Under the pieces are notes generated by a model. That model saw only the letters and a program-made list of their open reading frames with translations, was not told the origin of the DNA and ran no database searches. From positions 496,001 to 560,000 of the forward strand of contig NZ_CP064908.1 of the NCBI RefSeq assembly GCF_015841355.1: a stretch of 64,000 nt of DNA, given 5' to 3'. A program made the position numbers and the translations under genes. This document shows positions 22,857 to 31,371 of the stretch, one piece after another. Origin of the DNA: Synechococcus sp. CBW1107 (lineage in GTDB: Bacteria > Cyanobacteriota > Cyanobacteriia > PCC-6307 > Cyanobiaceae). The stretch's first letter is position 1. Each line of letters starts with the position of its first letter.

Positions 22857-23873
22857 TCAAAATCCCTCCAGCACGATCTTGCCGTGCACCTCACCCGAAG
22901 CGATCCGGGCATGGGCCTGCTCGAGGTTCGCGGCATTGATCGGCCGGAGAATCCCGGTGACGGTGGTGCGCAGCCGGCCGGCATCGATCTCATCGGCCAC
23001 CTGATTGAGCAGGTGATGCTGTTCGATCATGTCTGGCGTCTGATGCAGCGCCCGGGCGAACATGTATTCCCAGTGCAGGCTGGCGGCCTTCGTTTTCATC
23101 TCGGCCATCGGCATCGGCTGATCTGTGGCCTCGATGCAGACGATGCCGCCCTGGGGACGGATCAGCTCCACGGCCTCAGGCCAGTGACCCATGTCGCTGA
23201 AGATGGCGATGTGATCCACAAAGCGAGGCCCGAGGGCACGCACCTGCTCCACCAACGGGCGGTGGTGATTGACCACATGCTGGGCACCGAGCTCCTGCAC
23301 CCAGGCGATCGAGCTGGCCCGGGAAGCCGTGGCGATCACCGTGAGCCCGGCGCGGCTGGCGAGCTGAATGGCGATCGAGCCGACACCGCCGGCGGCACCG
23401 ATCAGCAGGATCGTCTGACCCCTGGCGCTGCCATCACGGGGGATCCGCAGCCGGTGGAACAGGGATTCGAACGCGGTGATCGTGGTGAGCGGCAACGCCG
23501 CCGCTTCGGCGAAGGACAACGATCGAGGCTTGCGGCCCGCCAGTCGCTCATCCACCAGCTGGAACTCGGCATTGCTGCCAGGCCGTGTGATCTCCCCGGC
23601 GTAGAACACCGCATCCCCCACCCGGAACAGACTCACCTCGGCGCCCACCGCCCGCACCACCCCGCTGGCATCCCAGCCGAGCACCCGTGGGGCCGGTGAA
23701 TCGGCGCCGGTGGCGTCGCGGACCTTGAGGTCCACCGGATTCACGGCGACGGCGGCCACCGCCACCAGCAGATCGTGGCTGCTGGGAGTGGGTATGGGCA
23801 GTTCACGGTCCTGAAGGCGGCGCGGATCGGACTCGTGCAGGGAGGCGCCGACGGTGACAGCCTTCATGGACAT
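22857..23873 (-). CDS. Zinc-type alcohol dehydrogenase / quinone oxidoreductase family protein
   Basis: This 338-residue medium-chain dehydrogenase has an N-terminal GroES-like domain (VAVNPVDLKVRDATG, RVLGWDASGVVRAVG) and a Rossmann domain with LLIGAAGGVGSIAIQLA that binds NAD(P)H. The classical catalytic-zinc and structural-zinc cysteines are absent, as in quinone oxidoreductases. Reduction of a quinone or enone is inferred; the substrate is unknown. It lies at the edge between core and accessory DNA; the next upstream sequence is a gene remnant. Confidence 0.85.
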   Translation of the reverse strand: MSMKAVTVGASLHESDPRRLQDRELPIPTPSSHDLLVAVAAVAVNPVDLKVRDATGADSPAPRVLGWDASGVVRAVGAEVSLFRVGDAVFYAGEITRPGSNAEFQLVDERLAGRKPRSLSFAEAAALPLTTITAFESLFHRLRIPRDGSARGQTILLIGAAGGVGSIAIQLASRAGLTVIATASRASSIAWVQELGAQHVVNHHRPLVEQVRALGPRFVDHIAIFSDMGHWPEAVELIRPQGGIVCIEATDQPMPMAEMKTKAASLHWEYMFARALHQTPDMIEQHHLLNQVADEIDAGRLRTTVTGILRPINAANLEQAHARIASGEVHGKIVLEGF

Positions 23874-23884
23874 GGGAGAAAAGA

Positions 23885-24097
23885 TCAGGGAGCAGGGCGG
23901 AAGCCAGGCTCGGCGCTCAGGAGATAAAAGTCGAGCTCAGATGTTGTGAAGGTGAAGGCCAGCTTGCCTGCCTTATCTCTACCACCAATGGCAAACATCA
24001 TCCCACCCACCTTCCAGGCATAGGCACCTCTCCAGTGGTTGAGGCAGGAGGTGTCTTCACGAGGAGCACAGAATTCATTGAATTCTTATTCGCCCAT
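23885..24097 (-). pseudogene. Remnant of a MmcQ/YjbR-like gene
   Basis: Minus-strand translation reads EFNEFCAP, then NHWRGAYAWKVGGMMFAIGG, AFTFTTSEL and EPGFRPAP before a stop. This follows the order of YjbR/MmcQ proteins (start, W-KVGGK-FAI, TF-SEL, PGYRPAPY). A TAA stop lies three codons after the only upstream ATG (24095-24097), and the protein ends where family members continue for about 30 more residues. It is therefore a truncated, decayed copy rather than a small gene. It fills most of the gap between the dehydrogenase and the HPF-like gene. Confidence 0.65.
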
Positions 24098-24221
24098 GGA
24101 AGCATCGACTGCCGCTCAAGACGAGCGGCGAGAAGTGACTCTCATCATCCACCATAAGCTTCTGAGCCCGTCCGCTGGATCCTGAAGCTCGGCCCATGAC
24201 CACCAAGGCAGTACAGGCACC

Positions 24222-24539
24222 CTAGTGCATGGCAAGCTTACCTAATTCACTGTCAAGCATGCTCACCATCTTATGAGCAGCGCCGGTCACTGCTTGCTCA
24301 GTTGTAAGCGCAAGTTCACTCACAGCTGTCGGTTCACGCCCAGCAAGCCGAGCTTCAAGTAGGCATCGCTTGTCAACCATGCCTGCTTTTGAGGTGCTGT
24401 CCTCGTCGCTGAGATGCACTTCCAGCCTGGTGATATGATCAGCGAAGCGTGCAAGAATACGATGAAGAGTGTCCTCAACATTCTGAGCCAGAGCTTCGTG
24501 CCCAGAGATATTCTTGTCTGTGTTGACCTGGATCTGCAT
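24222..24539 (-). CDS. Short HPF/RaiA-family ribosome-associated protein
   Basis: The 105-residue protein begins MQIQVNTDKNISGHEAL and carries ITRLEVHLSDEDS, the beta-strand and acidic segment typical of the S30AE/HPF fold, followed by LARLAGREPTAVSELA-like sequence and the second helix AVTGAAHKMV. HPF/RaiA proteins bind the 30S decoding region and hibernate or dimerise ribosomes under stress. This copy lacks the C-terminal domain of the long HPF (LrtA) usual in cyanobacteria, so it may be a second, short paralogue. Codon use is less G+C-biased than in the core genes. Confidence 0.75.
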   Translation of the reverse strand: MQIQVNTDKNISGHEALAQNVEDTLHRILARFADHITRLEVHLSDEDSTSKAGMVDKRCLLEARLAGREPTAVSELALTTEQAVTGAAHKMVSMLDSELGKLAMH

Positions 24540-24599
24540 GACGACTGCCTCGAGCGATAGTGAGCGTCGTGGGCTCAACTCACTACTAGCCAGATCCAC

Positions 24600-24889
24600 A
24601 CAAGATGCCAGTCATGACTTCACATCCCGTATAAGGCGCTCATTCCCTGGGACACTGCCTGCAGCCTGCGGTGGGTTGGGTTGACCGCCATTCGACAGCT
24701 TCGGACCCTGACATCAATGGTCTCAGTCGAGAGGAACAGGGTTGAACAAGTTGCAGATTTCACAAGAGTTACGCTTCATCGAACTGAGCGCCATTGACTA
24801 TGCACCATTGCGAACCAATATCTCCTGAAGAAGCGGACCAGTCAGCTGACCTCAGTTTCCCAACGACTATTGTAATCTCAGATCAGCAA
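24600..24889. other. Intergenic stretch with nothing recognised
   Basis: About 290 bases upstream of the HPF-like gene and downstream of the cupin gene. I see no convincing open frame, repeat or RNA structure on either strand. G+C is visibly lower than in the core genome. Confidence 0.5.
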
Positions 24890-25432
24890 TTACCCGGGAT
24901 TCCGATAACCCGCCGGTCCGGAAGCGGGAGGGCGGTGCATCGGATCTGCTGATGGCGCGGGTTCGAGCACCGTGATCGGCGTCCCCTTCACCCCCGCGTA
25001 AACCACCACGATCTCGGCCGGTTCCGTGCCGTTGTTGCTGCCGTAGTGGGGCTGATTCACCATTTCGATCAGCCCGTCTCCCGCCTTCAGCTGCAACCTG
25101 GGGCCCGCCTCGCTGATCACCAGCAGCTGCCCGCGGATCAGCATGCCGGCGTTGATCACCGCGTGCATGTGCATCGGCAGCTCCATCCCAGGGGGAATCG
25201 TGATGTGCAGAACGGTGACTTCAGGCTCCCCACGGGGATAGGCGGGCAGCCGTGTGCCGTTCCAGGCCTTGCCTGATCGGACCAGTGTCTGCACCTTGAT
25301 TCCGGGCAGTTCCCCACCAGCCTGCACCTTCGGGGCTGACAGCAGCAGACAGCCGCCGAGCAACATCATGGCCAGCCGGCGCTGCCAGATCTGGAGCCTC
25401 AGCAGGGGCCCTATCGCAGGACGGACGGGCAT
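24890..25432 (-). CDS. Exported cupin-domain protein
   Basis: From MPVRPAIG the protein has 180 residues. A signal peptide (AMMLLGGCLLLSAPKVQA) precedes a single cupin domain. The metal-binding motif 1 is visible in PPGMELPMHMHAVINAGML (two His ligands plus a later position), and motif 2 in GDGLIEMVNQPHYGSNNG. The tail is Pro-rich. Such small exported cupins are of unknown substrate. An upstream start (25519) is possible but adds an unlikely charged stretch before the signal peptide. Confidence 0.75.
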   Translation of the reverse strand: MPVRPAIGPLLRLQIWQRRLAMMLLGGCLLLSAPKVQAGGELPGIKVQTLVRSGKAWNGTRLPAYPRGEPEVTVLHITIPPGMELPMHMHAVINAGMLIRGQLLVISEAGPRLQLKAGDGLIEMVNQPHYGSNNGTEPAEIVVVYAGVKGTPITVLEPAPSADPMHRPPASGPAGYRNPG

Positions 25433-25548
25433 GGGAGGCACGAGATCAACGGCACGTCTGGGGGATTCGGCGCGGGAGTGTCTGGCCTCCATTGAATGAT
25501 CGCAACCAGGCACAACCATCGGGGGACCGCGGTTATTCGTAGCCCGGC

Positions 25549-26313
25549 TCAGGCCGGGGTCACCCCCAGATAGGCAAAGGCAGCGTCCAGGGCAACCTCC
25601 TGACTGCTGTCCGACTCAAAGCCCCAGATCGTCACCAGGGCGGCGATGTCGGTTGGGGAGTAGGTGGTGTCGTAACCGCCGTTGCTGTTGGGGTTGTAGG
25701 ACATCACGGCATCCGAAGTGTCATACAGAGAACTTGAAGGCCGCTCGTTCGGGTGCCTGAGGCCAAGCGTATGACCAACTTCGTGAACAAAGGTATTGGC
25801 ATCGTACTGATTATCGCCGGTTTCCTTGACAAAAATCTCCCAGTCGTCGCCAGTCTGATGGGCCAGACCAACAACTCCAGGCAGGAGAACGGGAACATCT
25901 TCGACATAATAGATCGAGATGTAAGCCTCGTCCGGGTTATCAACAAAGACAAAGTCTGCATCGATGATCGGATCGATACCAGTGAAGACTGCCTGGCCGT
26001 AGCTTTCCTCGGTGCTGGTGAGCCCGACACTGTCGACCCTGCCACGATCCGAGGTGATCACGCCTGAATCAGTTTCGAAATAGATTTCCAGGGTTTCATC
26101 AGCACCCAGGATGGATTCATTGTAGGCCGTGAATCCCGGGCTGATCACCACCTCCGGCTCAGGAAAGAGATTGAAATCGGAGGCCTCGATTCTGAATCCC
26201 GGCGTGGAGATCGCTGCACTCGGCAGAAACGCGCTGCAGGCTTCCCAGGCCTGCCCAGTCAGTGAATCGACGATGGGCGCAGCGAAGGACTCCTCCATGA
26301 AGGAAAACTTCAT
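25549..26313 (-). CDS. Metzincin zinc metalloprotease (matrixin/serralysin-like catalytic domain)
   Basis: The 254-residue protein has the zinc-binding HEVGHTLGLRH at residues 177-187 and a Met-turn, DAVMSY with Met204, the two hallmarks of metzincins. The acidic Asn/Asp-rich sequence around SYNPNSNGGYDTTYSPTDIAAL resembles peptidase M10 proteins such as serralysins. No signal peptide is visible, and the C-terminus lacks RTX repeats, so the export route is unclear; many M10B proteins go out by type I secretion. The end DAAFAYLGVTPA is hydrophobic. A start at the second Met (MEESF) is possible. It lies alone in the accessory region. Confidence 0.85.
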   Translation of the reverse strand: MKFSFMEESFAAPIVDSLTGQAWEACSAFLPSAAISTPGFRIEASDFNLFPEPEVVISPGFTAYNESILGADETLEIYFETDSGVITSDRGRVDSVGLTSTEESYGQAVFTGIDPIIDADFVFVDNPDEAYISIYYVEDVPVLLPGVVGLAHQTGDDWEIFVKETGDNQYDANTFVHEVGHTLGLRHPNERPSSSLYDTSDAVMSYNPNSNGGYDTTYSPTDIAALVTIWGFESDSSQEVALDAAFAYLGVTPA

Positions 26314-27029
26314 CGACTCACGGGCAAAAACTGTTCAAGAGACTACCCGTGGCCCCACTTTGTTGCTGTGCCACAACAACATCCCCGTCGAACCGTTGCA
26401 TTTCTTTGCCCTGGGCCGATCCATTCGCCAGGGACGCTGGTCCCTCTGGTCTGCACGCAGTGGACCGTCACTCGCAACCTCATGCTGGAGGAAGCCGCAT
26501 CCTGGCTGTGGCCGCCGTCAGCATCATTCACTCAAGCCACTGGAATCATCGGATCGTTCTGAACGCACCGACGCCGATCGTGCCCCGTTGAACGCGTGTG
26601 GTCTGGATGCCTGAGGAGAAGGCCGCTACGCCGGAGCCTGAGCGCCTAAAGCCCATGGGCGTCGAGGTTGCGATGAGATTCAGGTCTGATCTGAGAAGCC
26701 CCTGTTCACACCTGAACGCAACACTCACAACACCAACCAAGCTCAAGAGCAGCAAGCATTCGAGACTCTCTCGGTACTCATCTGCCAATGATTCGCCCAA
26801 GCAGCCGACAAGTGCTGCAGTACAGCTATTGAACACTTCTCCAAACAGACCTTGCGCCCGTTAACGAAGCACAAGCGCCCGATCAGTCCCCCCCACAAGC
26901 GCACGTGTACTGACGCCCTTCGACAGATTCCTGGAGTTGCTGAGGAGCAGCCCGCATGATCAAGTGGCTGTGAGGTCGATGCAGATCTCCCTTCAGCGTA
27001 CGTTCAGCCAGTCACTTGACTTGCAGTGC
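26314..27029. other. Long gene-poor stretch
   Basis: About 700 bases between the metalloprotease start and the MFS remnant. Open frames here (for example a minus-strand frame about 26546-26836 with one hydrophobic run) show no family motif, no ribosome-binding site and composition unlike the core genes. I see nothing supportable; it probably holds the protease promoter and decayed sequence. Confidence 0.5.
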
Positions 27030-27733
27030 GAGGGCCCGATCGCGTGATGTGCGGTGGTGAGCAGCAACACAATGTTGAGCAGACCGAAGGTGCCAGCAGC
27101 AGCGTACCGAAATGATCAAAACCAGCCCGATTGACGTTCGGCACCCGACGATCCATGGGTCAGTAGCGCTCGGCAAGCACAACATTCACAATGCCCAGCG
27201 GCACATTGACCAGGAAAATGGTCCGCCAGCCGAGTCCGGCGATGAGCAGACCGCCGATCGAGGGACCAAGCGTGGTGCCGATCGCGGACATCGTTCCAAG
27301 CAACCCCATCGCGCTGCTGATCCTTGCTTTCGGCACCGTCTCACTGACGAGAGCAACGGTGAGAGCCATCATGATCGCGGCTCCGAGGCCCTGCAGGGCA
27401 CGGGCGGCAATCAGCACCCGAGCGTGGGCGCGAGGCCACACAGAAGCGACGCAATCGTGAACAGGCTGATTCCAGCCAGTAACAGTCGTCGACGTCCAAT
27501 GATGTCTCCGAGCAGTCCGACGCTGACGATCAGGGTGGTGATAGCGAGAAGATACGCCAGGACGATCCACTGGACGGACTGGAAAGAGGAGGAGAACGCC
27601 TGGGCCAGCGTCGGCCGGCCGGCATTGGCGATGCTCGTATCCAGCGAGGGCATAACATGGAGAGGGAGAGGCTGGCCGGCGCCCAGCGAACCGACGAAGT
27701 GCGTTCCGACGGTTCTGCAATGATTGGCTTCAA
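27030..27733 (-). pseudogene. Decayed MFS drug-efflux transporter (DHA2/EmrB type), N-terminal part
   Basis: Three minus-strand frames together spell an MFS N-terminal half. They give WAPASLSLSML (start ATG about 27733), then after a frameshift PSLDTSIANAGRPTLAQAF, VQWIVLAYLLAITTLI and GDIIGRRRLLLAGI up to GLAPTLG, then after a second shift near 27415 LIAARALQGLGAAIMMAL and GWRTIFLVNVPLGIVN. A stop follows ERY, yet homology-like sequence DRRVPNVNRAGFDHFGTLLLA continues behind it, and a shifted FGLLNIVLLLT comes after that. The motif GDIIGRRR is the MFS loop signature. About half the family length is missing. It is non-functional. Confidence 0.8.
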
Positions 27734-28004
27734 GGTTGCCTCATTATTTTGGTCTGTCTTGAAATCTCTCGACCTGGAACAGCCTTTCCTGACTGAGGGA
27801 GATGCACGTTATGTGCAGGCTGAATCAGCCCTCAGCCACAAGCCTGACCTGATTGAAATTCAGTGGCAGGCTGCACAATCTTCTGCCACGAAGGAGCTTG
27901 CTAGAACCCAGTATTCATCACAGTCAGGGGCAGAAGATTCTCCTATAAATAAATGTTTTCACGGGGATTCAGGCGCAATGCTGTGGCCGTGACCAGTGGT
28001 GCAG
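27734..28004. other. Gap with no supportable gene
   Basis: A plus-strand open frame covers most of this stretch (MIGFKVASLFWSVLK from about 27720), but it overlaps the 5-prime end of the MFS remnant, has no family resemblance and no ribosome-binding site. I cannot support a gene here. Confidence 0.4.
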
Positions 28005-28295
28005 TCAATTGATCGGGCATGTGGACGAGCTGAACACAAGAGACGCGGCTGGACTGACAAAGCCGGGAGGGACGGTCTTCTGCTCGCGCGCGAATGTTGC
28101 GATGCAGTTGTCTCCAAAGGTCACGGTGCGTCGGCTGAGATCGATGGTGTTGAGAGAAGCCATGACCTTCGGATGTTGCTTGACGAACGCAACGATGACG
28201 TCGAGATCCTTCGCGTTTTGGTCTTGCGGTGGAAGAGCGGCAGATGCAGGCGAGGCAAGTGCTGCTCCGAGCAGCAGCCAGAGGACATGGTTCAT
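28005..28295 (-). CDS. Small exported protein, unknown
   Basis: The protein has 96 residues. It begins with a clear signal peptide, MNHVLWLLLGAALASPASA, cleaved before ALPPQDQ. The mature part of about 75 residues has two cysteines (DNCIATFA and SSTCPIN) that could pair. It includes VIVAFVKQHPKVMASLNTID, here noted only as a Lys/Val-rich helix. No family is recognised. The signal peptide and paired cysteines favour a real secreted protein, although it stands between remnants. Confidence 0.55.
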   Translation of the reverse strand: MNHVLWLLLGAALASPASAALPPQDQNAKDLDVIVAFVKQHPKVMASLNTIDLSRRTVTFGDNCIATFAREQKTVPPGFVSPAASLVFSSSTCPIN

Positions 28296-28573
28296 GGACA
28301 GAGGACCTGCAGATTCATGGTGTTCGCGAGATGGTGATCACGAGGCCTGCCCCGCGCCGGAGTGGCAGGCAGTACGTCCAAGGTATAAGGATTCAGTGAC
28401 TGAGAATTTCGGCTGAATGGCATCAGTCGAGCCGTCATCGACATGAAATCCAGTCGCAGACCCGCTGGAGCTGAGAAGCCTGAGGGACCCGGCAAACCAG
28501 CGCTTCTGGCGATCTTCGGGCCTCCGTTCATCCCCATCAGAATGGTCCCCATCACCCCCTGACGAGGCCATGC
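28296..28573. other. Upstream region of the CDGSH-GltS fusion gene
   Basis: This divergent gap of 278 bases lies between the small exported protein and the CDGSH fusion gene. It should hold both promoters. I see no convincing open frame or known RNA motif. Confidence 0.4.
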
Positions 28574-30118
28574 ATGAACAAACCGATCGTGGCGGCCAAC
28601 TCACCCATTGCCGTCGATCTGAAGAAGGGCAAAACCTACCTGTTCTGCACCTGTGGACGGTCGAAGGATCAACCGTTCTGCGACGGCTCCCACAAGGGCA
28701 GCGGGATGTCACCCCTGCCGTTCACGGCCGACGATGAGGGAGAAGCCTGGCTCTGCCGCTGCAAGCAGACGGCACAGGCACCCTATTGCGACGGCAGCCA
28801 TGCCCAGGTTTCCGATGATCAGGTGGGGCAAAGCTTGTCGCTGAAGAGTTCAGCCGAGCGGGACCGGATGCCTGAACCCCATCCCACCCGGGAGGAACCC
28901 ACGCTCAGCCTCATCCATGACCTTGCCGAGCATGGGCTCGAGCACGTGGGACCCCAGGGGCCGATCGCGGCAATGGGCGTTCCCCGCAGCGAGCTGCCCA
29001 ACTGGGATCACCTCCAGATCCTGGTGGCCCAGCTGGCCAGGCAGCCTCTGCAGGACGACGTGCCGGTCGCCACGGAGCTGGTGCTGGGTCCGCAGGCCGC
29101 CAAGCCCCTGCACCTGCGGATTCCGCTGTTCGTGTCCGACATGAGTTTCGGCGCCCTCTCCGAGGAGGCGAAGGTGTCCCTGGCGCGAGGAGCCGAACAG
29201 GCTGGAACCGGGATCTGTTCCGGGGAGGGGGGCATGCTTCCCGAGGAGAAGGCGGCCAGCAGCCGCTATCTCTATGAGCTGGCCCCGGGTCGATTCGGCT
29301 ACCGGGAGGAGTTGCTCACCCAGGTCCAGGCGTTCCACTTCAAGTGCGGACAGGCGGCGAAGACCGGAGCCGGAGGCCACCTGCCCGGCATCAAGACCAC
29401 CGCCCGCATCGCTGAGCTGCGTGGCGTCCCGGTGGGCGAGGCGGTGATCTCTCCGCCAGCGTTCACGGATCTGACGACGGTGGATGATTTTCGGCGTTTC
29501 GCCGACGGGGTGCGCGAGGTCAGCGGGGGAATTCCCGTGGGCTTCAAGATGAGTGCCCAGCACATCGAAGCCGATCTGGATTTCGCCCTTGATGCCGGGG
29601 CCGACTACATCATTCTCGATGGACGCGGCGGCGGCACGGGGGCGGCCCCCCTGCTGTTCCGTGATCACATCTCGGTACCGACGATCCCGGCCCTGGCTCG
29701 GGCACGCCGCCATCTGGATCGCCGTGGGGCCAGCGGCCGCGTGACCCTGATCATCACGGGCGGACTACGGACCCACGCGGACTTCATCAAGGCCATGGCC
29801 CTGGGTGCCGATGGGATCGCCCTGGCGAATGCCGCGATCCAGGCGATCGGCTGCGTCGGGGCCCGAATCTGCCACACAAACAACTGCCCGGCCGGCATCG
29901 CCACCCAGGATGAAACCCTGCGGCGGCGACTGAACATCGACCATGCCGCCGATCGTCTGGCCCGCTTTCTCGAGGCCAGCGTGCAGCTGATGCAGGTCAT
30001 GGCCCGGGCCTGCGGTCACGCGGATCTCCACAGCTTCCACAGAGACGATCTGACCAGCTGGCATCAGGACATGGCGACGCTGGCCGGCATCGCCTGGAGC
30101 GGGGCGGAAGGCCAGTGA
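28574..30118 (+). CDS. Double CDGSH iron-sulfur domain fused to a glutamate-synthase-type FMN domain
   Basis: The 514-residue protein begins with two CDGSH motifs: C25-x-C27 with C36DGSH40, and C61-x-C63 with C72DGSH76. Each can hold a [2Fe-2S] cluster by three Cys and one His. Residues about 110-500 match the FMN-binding synthase domain of GltB: SDMSFGALSEEAK, SGEGGM, KCGQAAKTGAGGHLPG, DGRGGGTGAAP and, near residue 435, CHTNNCPAGIATQ, whose cysteines fit the [3Fe-4S] site. The glutaminase domain of GltB is absent, so glutamate synthesis is unproven; it may be an FMN oxidoreductase fed by the CDGSH clusters. It stands alone between decayed genes. Confidence 0.85.
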   Translation: MNKPIVAANSPIAVDLKKGKTYLFCTCGRSKDQPFCDGSHKGSGMSPLPFTADDEGEAWLCRCKQTAQAPYCDGSHAQVSDDQVGQSLSLKSSAERDRMPEPHPTREEPTLSLIHDLAEHGLEHVGPQGPIAAMGVPRSELPNWDHLQILVAQLARQPLQDDVPVATELVLGPQAAKPLHLRIPLFVSDMSFGALSEEAKVSLARGAEQAGTGICSGEGGMLPEEKAASSRYLYELAPGRFGYREELLTQVQAFHFKCGQAAKTGAGGHLPGIKTTARIAELRGVPVGEAVISPPAFTDLTTVDDFRRFADGVREVSGGIPVGFKMSAQHIEADLDFALDAGADYIILDGRGGGTGAAPLLFRDHISVPTIPALARARRHLDRRGASGRVTLIITGGLRTHADFIKAMALGADGIALANAAIQAIGCVGARICHTNNCPAGIATQDETLRRRLNIDHAADRLARFLEASVQLMQVMARACGHADLHSFHRDDLTSWHQDMATLAGIAWSGAEGQ

Positions 30119-30147
30119 GCCCGCTCAGCGTGAGTGCCGGCGCGCCT

Positions 30148-30318
30148 TCACGTCTGTGCTTCGAGATCGCCCGGCTGCCAGGTCTGGTTGAACCAGGGCT
30201 CCAGAGGGCCATAGAGCCGCAGGATGACGTTGTACCCCCTGCCCGGCATCGTCTGCACCCAGTTGGCCTCCCTGCCGGCCGGCGCCTTCGGTCCGAACCA
30301 GATGGTCGTCGGACACAT
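30148..30318 (-). pseudogene. C-terminal remnant of a DUF1254/DUF1214-type gene
   Basis: The minus strand encodes MCPTTIWFGPKAPAGREANW, then VQTMPGRGYNVILRLYGPLE and PWFNQTWQPGDLE, then a stop. These segments are the typical C-terminal end of DUF1214-domain proteins (FGPKAPAGKEANWIQT, RLYGPLEPWFDKTW). Only the last 50 or so residues of a protein usually over 300 residues remain; sequence upstream (30319-30423) shows no continuation. It is a gene tail left by deletion. Confidence 0.7.
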
Positions 30319-30423
30319 GATTGAGCGCGTTTCAACAGCCTACTGAAAATGAGGTGATTGACGCGATCAAACTCACAAACAGGGGCGGAGTAGAACGCCA
30401 TAAACGATTGAATCGGGTTGCTT

Positions 30424-30957
30424 CTAATCTTTGTTGATTCTGGACTTCAGCTTCTCCAGCTCTTCCCTGAGTTCATCAAGGTTCCGTCTGGAGTCGTCGA
30501 GCTCAAGACGCCTGCGCTCCTGCTCTTCTCCCTGATAGTCCCTGAGAGATTTGAACATCAATCCACCACCGCCGGCGATCATCACCACCATGGTCATCAG
30601 GCTCCACAGGCTGGTGATTCTGAAGCTGAACAGCAGGCTCTGCAGCACTCCCACTCCAACCGCCGCCGAGGACGCCAACAGAAGAAACCAGCCCACCTTT
30701 CTGAACGAATCAGCCAACAGAAGCGCCACCCCGATCCCGAAGGGAATCATCAGCAATCCAAATCCCTCCCCCGCGCCAAAGGACAACAGTCCACCGAAGG
30801 AGGACCCCATCCCTCCACCGAAACGTCGCCCCCAACCCATCCCATGGATGCCAGTGCCTACCATCACCTGATTGCTGAACAGGAAAATACCTGCTGAAAA
30901 CAGAGCACCTCCAATGAGGAACAGGACGAAGTCCTGAACTGGCTTGCGAATCATCAT
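30424..30957 (-). CDS. Membrane protein with C-terminal coiled coil, unknown
   Basis: The 177-residue protein has hydrophobic segments at about 9-33, 66-84, 88-108 and 116-133, with a Gly-rich loop HGMGWGRRFGGGMG between the first two. The last 40 residues are charged with heptad-like leucines (ELDDSRRNLDELREELEKL), so a cytoplasmic coiled coil is predicted. No family is recognised. Codon use is less G+C-rich than in the core. The start is the first of two ATGs (MMIRKPVQ). Confidence 0.6.
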   Translation of the reverse strand: MMIRKPVQDFVLFLIGGALFSAGIFLFSNQVMVGTGIHGMGWGRRFGGGMGSSFGGLLSFGAGEGFGLLMIPFGIGVALLLADSFRKVGWFLLLASSAAVGVGVLQSLLFSFRITSLWSLMTMVVMIAGGGGLMFKSLRDYQGEEQERRRLELDDSRRNLDELREELEKLKSRINKD

Positions 30958-31158
30958 GGATGGGTGTCTTCAGCAATCCTCAGCAGCAGTCTGGCAGATG
31001 CCAACAGATTCAGGAATTCGTGGATCACAGCATTGGAGCCAATCGCTGCAGAATATAAGTTCGTAGCTCTCCACGACTCAACAGCAACGGACTGGTTCAG
31101 GCCAGCCACGGTCCCTGATCCCGGTCAATGCGTGGTTGCCTGTCCGACAAACACATCG

Positions 31159-31283
31159 TCACCCGAGAACGAATCCGCCATCAGCCACCAGGGCTGCACC
31201 TGTAATGTTTGAGGCTTGCGATGAGCACAGGAACAGGACACTGTCGGCAATGTCCTGGGGCGTGAGAATCCCACCCTGTTCGG
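31159..31283 (-). pseudogene. SDR dehydrogenase gene, C-terminal piece (cut by IS21 element)
   Basis: The minus strand reads VAEQGGILTPQDIADSVLFL, then CSSQASNITGAALVADGGF and a stop at 31159-31161. This is the standard end of a short-chain dehydrogenase (PEDIA-AVLFLAS, ITG-----DGG). The piece begins at the left end of the IS21-family element and has the same orientation as the SDR pieces at 33960-34236 and 35930-36109. About 60 residues, including the catalytic Tyr-x3-Lys, are missing between this piece and the middle piece. Confidence 0.8.
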
Positions 31284-31371
31284 CGACGATTAGGTAGGCG
31301 GGTCCGCGCAACTACATAGGCGGGTCTCAAGACGCGACAACAGGGCTCCGATTCCGGTCTGGAGCGTTGTC

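Noticed and set aside
26546-26836. Possible minus-strand membrane protein in the empty stretch
   Set aside because: GTG start, no ribosome-binding site, a single hydrophobic run, Ser/Arg-rich remainder and no family resemblance.
27657-27992. Plus-strand 111-residue frame
   Set aside because: It begins inside the antisense MFS remnant and has no motif or start signal.
30125-30316. Minus-strand 63-residue frame overlapping the DUF1214 tail
   Set aside because: The neighbouring frame encodes recognisable DUF1214 sequence, so this one is its shadow.
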